NCBI GenBank assembly: GCA_944388615.1
Contig: CALXJL010000022.1
Span: 1-17,598, forward strand
Source of the DNA: an uncultured Clostridia bacterium
Lineage (GTDB): Bacteria; Bacillota; Clostridia; TANB77; CAG-508
Length of the DNA stretch: 17,598 nt
Direction of reading: 5' to 3'
Of the stretch, positions 6,783 to 14,982 are shown piece by piece. Each line of letters begins with the position of its first letter. The stretch's first letter is position 1. The notes under the pieces are model-generated. The model ran no database searches. It was given only the letters and a program-made list of their open reading frames with translations, and was not told the DNA's origin. Both the position numbers and the translations under genes were made by a program.

Positions 6783-8528
6783 ATGGTAAATATAACAATT
6801 GATGGAATAAAAATACAGGTTCCTGAAAATATTACAGTTTTGGAAGCAGCTAAAAATGTAGGGATAGATATACCAACTTTATGTCATTTGAAAGATGTAA
6901 ATGAAATTGGAGATTGTAGAATATGTCTGGTAGAAGTGGAAGGAGCAAGAGGGTTTGTTACATCATGTATGCAAAAAGTAGAAGAGGGAATGGTAATTAG
7001 AACAAATACAGACAAAGTAATTGAAGCAAGAAGAAATGTATTAAAATTAATATTATCAGCACATGAAAGGAAATGTTTAAGTTGTATAAGACATGGAAAT
7101 TGTGAACTTCAAGATTTGGCTTTGAAATTTGGAGTAACAGATGTAGAATTTGAAGGAGAAATTTCTACAAAGATTGTTGATGATACATCACCTTCAATAG
7201 TTAGAAATACTGCTAAATGTGTATTATGTAGAAGATGTATATCAACATGCAAAAATGTTCAAAAAGTAGGTGCAATAGATTGTGTAAACAGAGGATTTGA
7301 ATCAACAATCTCAACAGCTGAGCATAAATCATTACAAGATGTGAATTGTACATTTTGTGGTCAATGTATTCAAAATTGTCCTACAGCAGCATTACATGAG
7401 AAAGAAAATATTGATGAAGTTGAAGCAAAATTAAAAGATGAAAATACTATTGTGCTAGTACAAACAGCTCCTGCAGTTAGAGTGGCACTAGGTGAAGAAT
7501 TTGATATGCCTATTGGAAAAAATGTTACAGGAAAAATGGTAACAGCTTTAAAGAGATTAGGTTTTGATAAAGTATTTGATACAAATACAGGTGCAGATTT
7601 TACTATAATGGAAGAAGCTACAGAATTTATAGATAGAGTAGTAAATAATAAAACACTACCTATGATGACATCTTGTTGTCCTGCATGGATTAGGTTTATT
7701 GAAATGGAATATCCTGAATATCTAGATTGTTTATCTAGTTGTAAGTCTCCACATGAGATGTTTGGAGCAATTTTGAAATCATATTATGCACAAAAAGAAG
7801 GAATTGATCCTAAAAATATTTGTGTGGTTTCTGTTATGCCATGTGTTGCAAAAAAATATGAAAGACAAAAAGATGAAATGATAAATGATGATATGTATAA
7901 TGTAGATATAGTAATAACAACAAGAGAACTTGCAAAGATGATTAGACAAGCAAATATTGATTTTACATCATTACAAGATTCAAATTTTGATGATCCAATG
8001 GGAGGTGCAAGTGGTGCTGCTGCAATATTTGGAACAACAGGAGGAGTTATGGAAGCAGCTTTGAGAACTGCACAAGATTTACTTACAGGTGAAGATTTAC
8101 AAGAAATTAATTTTGAAGAAGTAAGAGGAAAAAAAGGAATAAAAAGAGCAACTGTAAAAGTAAATGGAAAAGATATAAAAGTTGCTGTTGCAAGTGGACT
8201 TGGAAATGCTAGAGCGATAATGGAAGAAATAAAATCGGGAAAAGCAGATTATGATTTTATTGAGATAATGGCTTGCCCAGGAGGATGTGTAATGGGAGGA
8301 GGTCAACCAATTAAACCAGCAAAATTACGCAGAACAGTTGATGTTAGAAAACTAAGGGCAAATGCATTATACTCAATAGATGAAAAAGAAGTAATAAGAA
8401 AATCACATCAAAACCCAGTATTACAACAAATATATAAAGAATATTTAGGAAAACCAAATGGAGAAAAAGCACACGAATTATTACATACACATTATAGTCA
8501 AAAAGAAAAAGTAAAAATGAGTAATTAG
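6783..8528 (+). CDS. hydA: [FeFe]-hydrogenase catalytic subunit HydA
   Basis: 581 residues. Clusters in order: N-terminal [2Fe-2S] (C34, C45, C48, C62); His-Cys3 [4Fe-4S] (H94, C98, C101, C107); two [4Fe-4S] (C146/149/152/156 and C189/192/195/199); then the H-cluster domain. L1 is TSCCPAW (296-302), with C298 as proton-transfer Cys and C299 as ligand. L2 is MPCVAKKYE (C354). L3 is MACPGGCVMGGGQP (C498, C502). These are one residue off the Clostridium pasteurianum CpI numbering. Nothing essential is missing. It lacks the extra C-terminal [2Fe-2S] domain of the longer (about 645-residue) Thermotoga HydA. It catalyses 2H+ + 2e- to H2 reversibly. The HydE/F/G maturases must be elsewhere. GGGAG at 6770-6774 sets the start. 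Confidence 0.96.
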   Translation: MVNITIDGIKIQVPENITVLEAAKNVGIDIPTLCHLKDVNEIGDCRICLVEVEGARGFVTSCMQKVEEGMVIRTNTDKVIEARRNVLKLILSAHERKCLSCIRHGNCELQDLALKFGVTDVEFEGEISTKIVDDTSPSIVRNTAKCVLCRRCISTCKNVQKVGAIDCVNRGFESTISTAEHKSLQDVNCTFCGQCIQNCPTAALHEKENIDEVEAKLKDENTIVLVQTAPAVRVALGEEFDMPIGKNVTGKMVTALKRLGFDKVFDTNTGADFTIMEEATEFIDRVVNNKTLPMMTSCCPAWIRFIEMEYPEYLDCLSSCKSPHEMFGAILKSYYAQKEGIDPKNICVVSVMPCVAKKYERQKDEMINDDMYNVDIVITTRELAKMIRQANIDFTSLQDSNFDDPMGGASGAAAIFGTTGGVMEAALRTAQDLLTGEDLQEINFEEVRGKKGIKRATVKVNGKDIKVAVASGLGNARAIMEEIKSGKADYDFIEIMACPGGCVMGGGQPIKPAKLRRTVDVRKLRANALYSIDEKEVIRKSHQNPVLQQIYKEYLGKPNGEKAHELLHTHYSQKEKVKMSN

Positions 8529-8540
8529 TCTGAATTTAAA

Positions 8541-8597
8541 GATTGTCCCGGAATGGACATTTTGTCCATTCCGGGACAGTCCCCAATTGGGGACTGT
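8541..8597 (+). repeat. Compound GTCCC-rich palindrome (REP-like), locus 1
   Basis: Two overlapping palindromes. The first has a perfect 16-bp stem (8544-8559 with 8563-8578) and a three-base loop. The second is a perfect 22-bp palindrome at 8576-8597, sharing ACA with the first. It is far richer in G+C than its surroundings. Sequence words (TGTCCCGGAATG, TGGACA/TGTCCA, GGGGACTGTC) recur at 10941-11019. No T-tract follows, so it is not a standard terminator, though it would fold in RNA after hydA. It resembles the dispersed REP-type palindromes of Clostridia (recalled, not searched). Confidence 0.8.
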
Positions 8598-8634
8598 CGT
8601 TCAGTGAAAATATTAGGAAGAGGTTGAATTAGTC

Positions 8635-9366
8635 TTGGTTAGAGAATATGATGTATGTGGCATGTTTACTTTAGGTCATTTTATTTATATTGGGCTTACA
8701 ATTGTTGGTATAATAATTGCATTAAAATGTTCTAAGAATTTAAGTAAAATGCAAGTTCATGTTATTATTAAAAGATTAACAATTATATTATGCGTATTAG
8801 AAGTAATTAGGATTGTTTATTGTATAATTGAAGGTTCAATATATGATGTTAATAATTACTTGCCATTATATTATTGTAGTATGTTATTATATGCAGGTCT
8901 ATTGAGTTCTTTTGGAAAAGGTAAATTTAAGAGAATTGGAGATGTTTTTATAGCAACAGGTTCAATTATTGGAGGAATAGTTTTTATATTATATCCATCT
9001 ACATCATTGCCCATGTATCCAGCACTTCATTTTATTAGTATTCATAGTTTTTTCTTTCATGGAACTATGGTATATTTAGGAATATTGGTAAATAGAACGA
9101 ACTATATAGAAGTAGAGAAAAATGATATAAAATATTTTGCTAGTTTAGTGGGAATTATGTGTATTATTGCAGTATTTATAAATAATATCTTTGATAGTAA
9201 TTTAATGTTTATATCAAAGAATTTTCCTGGTAATCCAATTGAAGTATTGTATAATATAACTAATGGCTCTATTTTATTTACATTAATTATGAGTGTAGCA
9301 CAGATGACAATTCCATTTTATACAAGTTATTATATACTAAAAAGAAAATTAATGAGTAGTGGTTGA
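8635..9366 (+). CDS. YwaF/TIGR02206-family integral membrane protein
   Basis: 243 residues, largely hydrophobic, with about six or seven membrane helices (roughly 10-30, 45-65, 75-92, 103-122, 130-150, 165-187, 210-235). The overall pattern, with PLYYCSMLLYAGLL in helix 3, an HFISIHSFFFHG segment and a late NITNGS...FTLIM segment, is that of the YwaF/TMEM164-like family of unknown function. The start is TTG at 8635, eleven bases after AGAGG; ATG at 8662 is the next in-frame choice. No own promoter is evident. It follows the palindrome block, so it may be read from the hyd promoter. Its TGA lies inside the -35 of the next promoter. Confidence 0.75.
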   Translation: MVREYDVCGMFTLGHFIYIGLTIVGIIIALKCSKNLSKMQVHVIIKRLTIILCVLEVIRIVYCIIEGSIYDVNNYLPLYYCSMLLYAGLLSSFGKGKFKRIGDVFIATGSIIGGIVFILYPSTSLPMYPALHFISIHSFFFHGTMVYLGILVNRTNYIEVEKNDIKYFASLVGIMCIIAVFINNIFDSNLMFISKNFPGNPIEVLYNITNGSILFTLIMSVAQMTIPFYTSYYILKRKLMSSG

Positions 9367-9391
9367 ATAATTTCTCTAAAAATTATATAAT
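9363..9391 (+). promoter_or_regulatory. Promoter of the short-chain dehydrogenase gene
   Basis: TTGAAT (9363-9368) and TATAAT (9386-9391) are spaced by exactly 17 bp, close to the sigma-A consensus. The -35 contains the stop codon of the upstream gene (9364-9366). Transcription should begin near 9398. Confidence 0.7.
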
Positions 9392-9406
9392 TTGATAATA
9401 AATAAA

Positions 9407-9425
9407 ACCATATTTTAAATATGGT
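9407..9425 (+). promoter_or_regulatory. Palindrome in the SDR leader (operator or 5' hairpin candidate)
   Basis: ACCATATTT (9407-9415) and its exact complement AAATATGGT (9417-9425) are separated by one base. It lies about ten bases after the predicted transcription start and just before the AGGAGG. It could be a repressor site acting downstream of the start, or a 5' stem in the mRNA. There is no T-run after it, so it is not a terminator. Confidence 0.5.
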
Positions 9426-9440
9426 AAAAGGAGGATACAA

Positions 9441-10367
9441 ATGAAAAATTATTTTGGTTATACAGATAAAGTATGTGTAGTAACAGGAGCATCAAGTGGA
9501 ATGGGAAAAGCAACAACACAGATGCTTGTGGATTTAGGAGCTAAAGTATATGCATTAGATTTAAATCCATGTACAGTTGATGGAATTACAGAATTTATAA
9601 AATGTAATCTTGCGAATAAACAAGAAATTGATGAAGCTTTTAAAAAAATTCCAGAACACATTGATTCTTTCTTTGGAGTAGCGGGACTTTCTGGATCTAA
9701 AACAGATTATAGAACAACATTTGATTGTAATTATACAGCAAATATGTATATAACATTAAATTATTTAAAAACAAGAATGTCAAAAGGTGGCTCAATTGTA
9801 TATTGTACTTCAACAGCAGGACTAGAATGGAAAAAATTTAAAAAAGAGCAAAACAAAGTTGTACATGCAAAAACTTGGGAAGAAGTAGAAGCATTAACAA
9901 GAAAAATAGCAAATTCTGCTCCAGCTACATTTGCATATATGTATTCTAAAAGATGTACTTCACAATTTGCATGTGAACAATCTGTAGAATTTGCTAAGCT
10001 AGGAATTAGAATAAATAATGTTCTACCAGGGTCAACAGATACTGGTATGAAACAGGAATTTCAAGATATGATTGGAAGTGAAGAAAAATTAATTGAACAA
10101 GCAGGATTAGCAGGAAGACTAGCAACACCAGAAGAAATGGCATATCCAATGGTATTTTTAAATTCTGATATGGCATCTTTTATATCTGGACTGGATATGG
10201 TAGTAGATTATACAGATACTTGTTTAAAAACATTGGGATTAAAGAAGAACATTGAAGCAATATCTGCAACAAATCCAATTATTTGTGCAATTGCTAAAAA
10301 AATGCTAATGAAATCATCTAATAATAAAGCATTAAATTCTGGAACACATGATAAAGAAGATAAATAA
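9441..10367 (+). CDS. Short-chain dehydrogenase/reductase (3-alpha-HSD/coniferyl-alcohol dehydrogenase-like)
   Basis: 308 residues, classical SDR Rossmann fold. Nucleotide-binding motif TGASSGMG (15-22); D40 at the end of the second strand favours NAD(H) over NADP(H). Strand 4 has VAGLSG in place of NAG (80-85). The catalytic triad is S124 with Y166 and K170 (YxxxK). An insert of about 40 residues between Ser and Tyr, and a LAGRLATPEEMAYP segment, resemble 3-alpha-hydroxysteroid dehydrogenase/carbonyl reductases and coniferyl-alcohol dehydrogenases. The tail (about 270-308) goes beyond the usual 250-260-residue SDR and contains a hydrophobic stretch. It would reduce or oxidise a secondary alcohol; a gut organism could use steroids, but that is inference. 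It has its own promoter, and GGAGG at 9430-9434 sets the start. Confidence 0.85.
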   Translation: MKNYFGYTDKVCVVTGASSGMGKATTQMLVDLGAKVYALDLNPCTVDGITEFIKCNLANKQEIDEAFKKIPEHIDSFFGVAGLSGSKTDYRTTFDCNYTANMYITLNYLKTRMSKGGSIVYCTSTAGLEWKKFKKEQNKVVHAKTWEEVEALTRKIANSAPATFAYMYSKRCTSQFACEQSVEFAKLGIRINNVLPGSTDTGMKQEFQDMIGSEEKLIEQAGLAGRLATPEEMAYPMVFLNSDMASFISGLDMVVDYTDTCLKTLGLKKNIEAISATNPIICAIAKKMLMKSSNNKALNSGTHDKEDK

Positions 10368-10409
10368 TTTTAAAACTTAATAAATAGGATTTTTCTTGGG
10401 GGTGTTTTT

Positions 10410-10940
10410 ATGAATGAAAAAATAAAAAGAATAAGTGTAATTGGAGGAAGCGGTAATGGAAAAACAACATTGGCAAATAATTTGGGAGAAGTGTTGAAAT
10501 TACCAGTATATCATTTAGATGGTATGAATTATTCAGAAAATTGGGAAGAGATAGACAAAGAAAAAAGAGATAAAATTATATTAGAAAAAGTAAATGAAGA
10601 TAAATGGGTAATTGATGGTACTTATAATTCAACTTTAAAACAAAGATTGGAAAAATCGGATTTAGTTATTTATTTAGATTATTCATCTTTTGCTCAAATA
10701 AAAGGAATCTTAAGAAGATTTATAAAAACACATGGTAAGGAAAGACCAGAAATTCCTGGCTGCAAAGAAAAAATGTCTTTAGAATTTTTCTTTTGGGTAT
10801 GGAATTGGAGAAAAAATAAAAGAGATAAAGTTATAGAAACTATAAGACAAATAGATAAAAATAAAGTATTGATTTTCAAGAAAAGAAAACACTTAAATAA
10901 GTGGTATTTTGATAAATTTAAGAAAAATATATTTTACTAG
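10410..10940 (+). CDS. FlaR-like P-loop NTPase (DNA topology modulation protein/adenylate-kinase-like)
   Basis: 176 residues, a small P-loop kinase fold. Walker A is GGSGNGKT (12-19). It is followed by YHLDGMNYSENW, a DKWVIDGTYNSTLKQRL segment (the WVIDGNY motif) and a hydrophobic strand DLVIYLDYS. This is the pattern of FlaR/topology-modulation proteins and adenylate-kinase-related ATPases of about 170-180 residues. The real substrate of the family is not established. The unusual RBS GGGGGTG lies at 10398-10404, five bases before the ATG. It is 42 bases after the SDR stop with no terminator between, so it is likely co-transcribed with it. A palindromic block starts right at its stop. Confidence 0.75.
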   Translation: MNEKIKRISVIGGSGNGKTTLANNLGEVLKLPVYHLDGMNYSENWEEIDKEKRDKIILEKVNEDKWVIDGTYNSTLKQRLEKSDLVIYLDYSSFAQIKGILRRFIKTHGKERPEIPGCKEKMSLEFFFWVWNWRKNKRDKVIETIRQIDKNKVLIFKKRKHLNKWYFDKFKKNIFY

Positions 10941-11019
10941 AGGTCTGTCCCCAAGTGGACAAAATGTCCATTTGGGGACTGTCCCGGAATGCCAAAAATG
11001 TCCACTTGGGGACAGACCT
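10941..11019 (+). repeat. Compound GTCCCC-rich palindrome (REP-like), locus 2
   Basis: A perfect 21-bp inverted repeat forms the outer arms (10941-10961 with 10999-11019). Inside, 10949-10961 can instead pair with 10965-10977 (one G-T pair), and GGGACTGTCCC forms a short inner palindrome. It shares several words with the block at 8541-8597 in a different arrangement. It fills most of the gap between the FlaR-like and ABC genes. It looks like a mobile or dispersed palindromic unit; no transposase is present in the window. Confidence 0.8.
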
Positions 11020-11062
11020 GGACTTGACTTTTTAAATTAAATCAGAAGGAGAATTAGCGTAA

Positions 11063-14000
11063 ATGTTACAGATAAAAAATATTTGTAAAGAATATAAAAC
11101 AGGAAATTTAGTGCAAAAAGCGTTAGATAATGTTAGTTTAAATCTCAGAGATAATGAGTTTGTGGCGATTCTTGGACCAAGTGGTTCTGGAAAAACCACA
11201 CTTTTAAACATAATAGGAGGACTGGATCGTTATGATAGTGGAAATTTAATTATTAATGAAATTTCTACAAAAGATTATAAAGACAGAGATTGGGATTCCT
11301 ATAGAAATCATACAATTGGATTTGTATTCCAAAGTTATAATTTAATTCCACATCAGACTATTTTAGCTAATGTAGAATTGGCTTTAACTATTTCAGGTGT
11401 TTCTAAAAATGAACGTAGGAAAAGATCTTTAAAAGCATTAGAACAAGTGGGACTTGGAAAACAAATACATAAAAAGCCAAATCAATTATCAGGTGGACAA
11501 ATGCAAAGGGTTGCAATTGCAAGAGCTTTAGTAAATGATCCAGATATTTTACTTGCAGATGAACCAACAGGGGCTTTAGATAGTGAAACTAGTATACAGG
11601 TAATGGAACTTTTAAAAGAAGTCGCAAAAGATCGTTTAGTAGTAATGGTAACACATAATCCTGAATTAGCGGAAAATTATGCTACACGTATTGTGAATTT
11701 AAGAGATGGAAAAATATGCTCTGATACTAATCCGTATTTTTTAGAAGAAAAACATAAAAAACCTCAACATAAAAATATGGGAAAAACATCTATGTCATTT
11801 TTAACATCTTTATTTCTAAGTTTTAATAATTTAAAAACTAAAAAAGGAAGGACATTTTTAACATCTTTTGCTGGCTCAATTGGTATTATTGGAATTGCAC
11901 TTATATTATCATTATCAAATGGTGTAAATTCTTATATTAAATCAATAGAAGAAGAGACCTTATCAGAATATCCTTTGCAAATTCAAAGTACAGGGATAGA
12001 TATGACTGCAATGTTAGTAGATGCGGGTGCAGATGCAAATAAGGAAAATGAAAATGGTGATATAAATGTTACGAATATGATAACAAATATGTTTTCAAAA
12101 ATAGGTTCAAATGATTTAGCTTCTCTAAAAAAGTATTTGGAAAGTGATGAATCTAATATAAAAGAATATGCAAAAGCAATTGAATATACATATAATATTT
12201 CACCACAAATCTATAGTTCAGATATAGAAAATATAGAACAACTTAACCCAAACACATCTTTTTCTAGTTTGGGAATAGGATCATCTACTAGTTCAAATAG
12301 TATGATGTCAAGTATGATGAGTACAGATGTATTTTTTCAAATGCCAAGTAATACAGACTTATTTGAAGATCAGTATGATGTAAAAGCTGGAAATTGGCCT
12401 AGTAATTATAATGAATGTGTTTTAGTACTAACATCAAAAGGCAATATTAGTGATTATATGCAATACACTTTAGGATTAAGGGATTTTGAAGAACTTGAAA
12501 ATATGGTTAATCAATTTGCACACGAAGAAAATGTGGATGTTCCAGATAATAGTGGTTCTTATTCATATGATGATATTTTGGGTACTACTTTTAAATTAAT
12601 AAATAGTATAGATTATTATGAATATGATGCAGATTATAATATTTGGCGTGATAAATCAGAAAATGAAGATTATATGAAAGGTATTATAGAAAAAGGAGAA
12701 GATTTAAAAATTGTTGGAATTGTACAGCCAAAAGAGGGAGTATCAGCAACTATGCTACAAACAGGAATATATTATCCATCTTCTTTATCTGATCATATTA
12801 TTGAAAAAGCAGTAGATAGTCAAATTGTGAAAGAACAATTGGAAAATCCAGATATCAATGTATTTACTGGTAAAAGATTTGATAATACAGAAGAAAATCC
12901 TTTTGATATGAAATCATTAATTGAAGTAGATGCAGATGCTATGAAATCAGCATTTAAAGTGGATGAATCAAAAATAAATGTTGATTTGGGAAACTTAAAC
13001 AAAGTAATAAATCAAGCATCATTACCTTCACTTGATCTAAATAGTGTTCTAGACCAATTAAATTTTAATATATCAAGTAATGAAATTCAATTAATAATTG
13101 ATGATCTTTTAAAAGGATATGAGGATTATGCAAAAAATCATCCAGAAACTGATATTAGTAAAATTGGCGAATACTTATCACAATATTTACAATCAAAGGA
13201 AGTAAGTGAGTTATTAAAAAAGGAAATTGAAGAAGCAATTAAAGAAAATGGAGAACTTAATATTACACAAGAGCAAATGCAGAAAATCATGACTAATATT
13301 CTAAAAGGATTTGAAGAGTATGCAAAAGAAAATAATTTACCAGATATTACACAAATTGATAAATATCTTATGGATTATTTAAAATCAGAGGAAGCAAAAC
13401 AGATTATTAGTAGTAGTTTATCAAATATTATTAAGTCTCAAAATTTAGATACGCAGATTTCAACAATCATAGAAAAGTATATGAAAAGTGTTATGAATTC
13501 AATGAGTGATAGTATCGCAAAAGAAATGAAGTCAAGTATTACAAAATTGAGTACATCAATGGCAAATGCAATTAGTATTGACACAGATGCTTTTACAGGA
13601 GCTATACATATGAAGATGAATGAAGAAGAATTAGCAGAACTAATGCAATCACTTATGACAAAAGAACAAACTACCTATGAAACTAATCTTAAAAAATTAG
13701 GATATGCTGATTTTGAAGAACCAAGCAGTATTAGTATTTATCCAAAAGATTTCGAGTCAAATGAAAATATTAAAAGAATTCTAGACGAATATAATGTGCG
13801 TATGGAAGAATCAAATAATGAAGATAAAGTAATTTCTTATACAGATATAGTAGGAACATTAATGAGTTCTGTAACAACGATTGTAGATGTTGTAAGTTAT
13901 GTACTTATTGCGTTTGTTGCAATATCTTTGGTTGTTTCTTCAATAATGATTGGTGTTATTACATATATTAGTGTATTAGAACGTAAAAAGGAGATAGGCA

Positions 14001-14296
14001 TTTTAAGAGCTATTGGAGCATCTAAAGGAAATGTTGCACAAGTGTTTAATGCAGAGACATTTATCATTGGATTATTTGCAGGTATAATTGGAATAGGGGT
14101 TACATTATTATTATTAATTCCTACAAATAAAATTATTCATTCAATTGCAGGACAGACCAATATTAATGCTACATTACCAATGATGGCAGGTATTATTTTA
14201 ATTATATTAAGCACAATTTTAACACTTATAGGAGGGATTATCCCGTCTAGAAAAGCTGCGAAAGAAGATCCCGTAACAGCATTGAGGTCAGAATAA
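11063..14296 (+). CDS. MacB-like fused ABC transporter: ATPase plus FtsX-type permease with large extracellular domain
   Basis: 1077 residues. Residues 1-225 are a LolD/MacB-class ATPase: Walker A GPSGSGKT (38-45), Q-loop Q90, signature LSGGQ (142-146), Walker B DILLADEP (161-168) and switch H198. A membrane helix at about 266-288 leads to a roughly 650-residue outer domain rich in Asn, Ser, Asp and Ile. Three C-terminal helices (about 945-1066) carry the FtsX signature LERKKEIGILRAIGASKGNV and the ending PSRKAAKEDPVTALR. The outer domain holds a gapless tandem 64-residue repeat (669-732, 733-796). The order ATPase-TM-outer domain-3TM is that of MacB-type mechanotransmitting exporters, which dimerise. 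Cargo is unknown; peptide or lipoprotein handling or drug resistance are possibilities. GAAGGAG (11046-11052) sets the start. The gene stands alone, followed by a terminator. Confidence 0.88.
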   Translation: MLQIKNICKEYKTGNLVQKALDNVSLNLRDNEFVAILGPSGSGKTTLLNIIGGLDRYDSGNLIINEISTKDYKDRDWDSYRNHTIGFVFQSYNLIPHQTILANVELALTISGVSKNERRKRSLKALEQVGLGKQIHKKPNQLSGGQMQRVAIARALVNDPDILLADEPTGALDSETSIQVMELLKEVAKDRLVVMVTHNPELAENYATRIVNLRDGKICSDTNPYFLEEKHKKPQHKNMGKTSMSFLTSLFLSFNNLKTKKGRTFLTSFAGSIGIIGIALILSLSNGVNSYIKSIEEETLSEYPLQIQSTGIDMTAMLVDAGADANKENENGDINVTNMITNMFSKIGSNDLASLKKYLESDESNIKEYAKAIEYTYNISPQIYSSDIENIEQLNPNTSFSSLGIGSSTSSNSMMSSMMSTDVFFQMPSNTDLFEDQYDVKAGNWPSNYNECVLVLTSKGNISDYMQYTLGLRDFEELENMVNQFAHEENVDVPDNSGSYSYDDILGTTFKLINSIDYYEYDADYNIWRDKSENEDYMKGIIEKGEDLKIVGIVQPKEGVSATMLQTGIYYPSSLSDHIIEKAVDSQIVKEQLENPDINVFTGKRFDNTEENPFDMKSLIEVDADAMKSAFKVDESKINVDLGNLNKVINQASLPSLDLNSVLDQLNFNISSNEIQLIIDDLLKGYEDYAKNHPETDISKIGEYLSQYLQSKEVSELLKKEIEEAIKENGELNITQEQMQKIMTNILKGFEEYAKENNLPDITQIDKYLMDYLKSEEAKQIISSSLSNIIKSQNLDTQISTIIEKYMKSVMNSMSDSIAKEMKSSITKLSTSMANAISIDTDAFTGAIHMKMNEEELAELMQSLMTKEQTTYETNLKKLGYADFEEPSSISIYPKDFESNENIKRILDEYNVRMEESNNEDKVISYTDIVGTLMSSVTTIVDVVSYVLIAFVAISLVVSSIMIGVITYISVLERKKEIGILRAIGASKGNVAQVFNAETFIIGLFAGIIGIGVTLLLLIPTNKIIHSIAGQTNINATLPMMAGIILIILSTILTLIGGIIPSRKAAKEDPVTALRSE
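13067..13450 (+). repeat. Two tandem 64-codon repeats inside the ABC transporter outer domain
   Basis: Residues 669-732 and 733-796 align without gaps. Shared positions include LKGxExYAK, DI, YLxxYL and SxE, about a third of residues by eye. Both are predicted helical. The nucleotide copies have diverged, so the duplication is old. Confidence 0.7.
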
Positions 14297-14327
14297 ATAT
14301 AGTAATTTAGAGATTAAGAAATACGAT

Positions 14328-14370
14328 AAAAATACACTATATTTTAAGAAAAATATAGTGTATTTTTTTT
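14328..14370. terminator. Bidirectional terminator between convergent genes
   Basis: A stem of 17-18 bp (14328-14345 with 14350-14367) has a loop AAGA and a run of T to 14370. The A-run at 14328-14332 gives a T-run on the other strand. It therefore can end both the ABC gene (plus) and the DUF2798-like gene (minus). Confidence 0.88.
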
Positions 14371-14386
14371 GAATAGTATGGAAGAA

Positions 14387-14875
14387 TTAACAATTATTTA
14401 TACTAGAGACATTTTGTTCATTTCTTGATTGGATAGCCATTAAAATAGCTCGACTAATAGGTCCTGCAACTAAAATGTTTAAGAAAAATGCAGCACAGAA
14501 ATTTCTAGGCCATCTAATAAAAAATTCGCTTAATATAGTTTGTATATTATCTCCACCTAAGAAACCACCAATAATAGTCATAACTAGAGACATTAATGTT
14601 ACAATAAAGAAACAATTAAAAAGAATATATGCATTTTTACTATCAGATTTATCTACAAATTTTTCTAATAATATATGATTGATTTTTCCAATAACTACAT
14701 TTTCTAAAACAAAGGCGATAATAAAAGTTAAAGGAAAAGCAATTAAGGTTGTTTTAATAGATTCTAAATTAAATTTCCCTAAATGAATAGAAATATTTAA
14801 AAGTCCCATGAAGAATACCATAATAAAACACATACTAATTCCAAAAACAATTCCTTCTTTTTTATTTGCTGGCAT
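14387..14875 (-). CDS. DUF2798-type four-helix membrane protein
   Basis: 162 residues, with four hydrophobic segments at about 7-31, 43-70, 82-107 and 126-148. Features are those of two DUF2798 units: short helices, a conserved W-x-R-xF before the last helix (WPRNF) and a closing VAGPISR. Its function is unknown in the family. AGGAGG (complement of about 14883-14888) lies seven bases before the ATG. It faces the ABC gene and shares its terminator. The orphan LysR fragment lies upstream on the same strand with no clear terminator between, so read-through is possible, but an extended -10 at 14946 suggests its own promoter. Confidence 0.72.
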   Translation of the reverse strand: MPANKKEGIVFGISMCFIMVFFMGLLNISIHLGKFNLESIKTTLIAFPLTFIIAFVLENVVIGKINHILLEKFVDKSDSKNAYILFNCFFIVTLMSLVMTIIGGFLGGDNIQTILSEFFIRWPRNFCAAFFLNILVAGPISRAILMAIQSRNEQNVSSINNC

Positions 14876-14902
14876 AAGTTTTCCTCCTTTCTACATGTAA
14901 AT

Positions 14903-14932
14903 AACACATAACTGAGGTATAGTTATAGTGTT
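14903..14932 (-). promoter_or_regulatory. Leader hairpin upstream of the DUF2798-type gene
   Basis: ATAACT (14908-14913) pairs with AGTTAT (14921-14926). After a one-base bulge at 14927 the stem continues with AACAC (14903-14907) and GTGTT (14928-14932), 11 pairs in all. It falls in the mRNA leader between the predicted promoter and the RBS, so it could be an operator or an mRNA structure. Confidence 0.4.
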
Positions 14933-14945
14933 TATATACTTATGT

Positions 14946-14954
14946 ATTATATCA
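14946..14954 (-). promoter_or_regulatory. Extended -10 promoter of the DUF2798-type gene
   Basis: Read on the minus strand, TGA is followed by TATAAT (14951 down to 14946). No good -35 is found 17 bp upstream (TTACAT only), as is common for extended -10 promoters. Confidence 0.45.
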
Positions 14955-14982
14955 TGTTTGGAAATTTGATGTAATAGTATAC

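Noticed and set aside
8541..8597. GTCCC palindrome as a simple hydA terminator
   Set aside because: The stems are strong but no T-run follows, and the same words recur, rearranged, at 10941-11019, which fits a dispersed repeat better.
14475..14678. Plus-strand open frame inside the DUF2798-type gene
   Set aside because: It lies wholly antisense to a gene with a good RBS, domain features and terminator, and has none of these itself.
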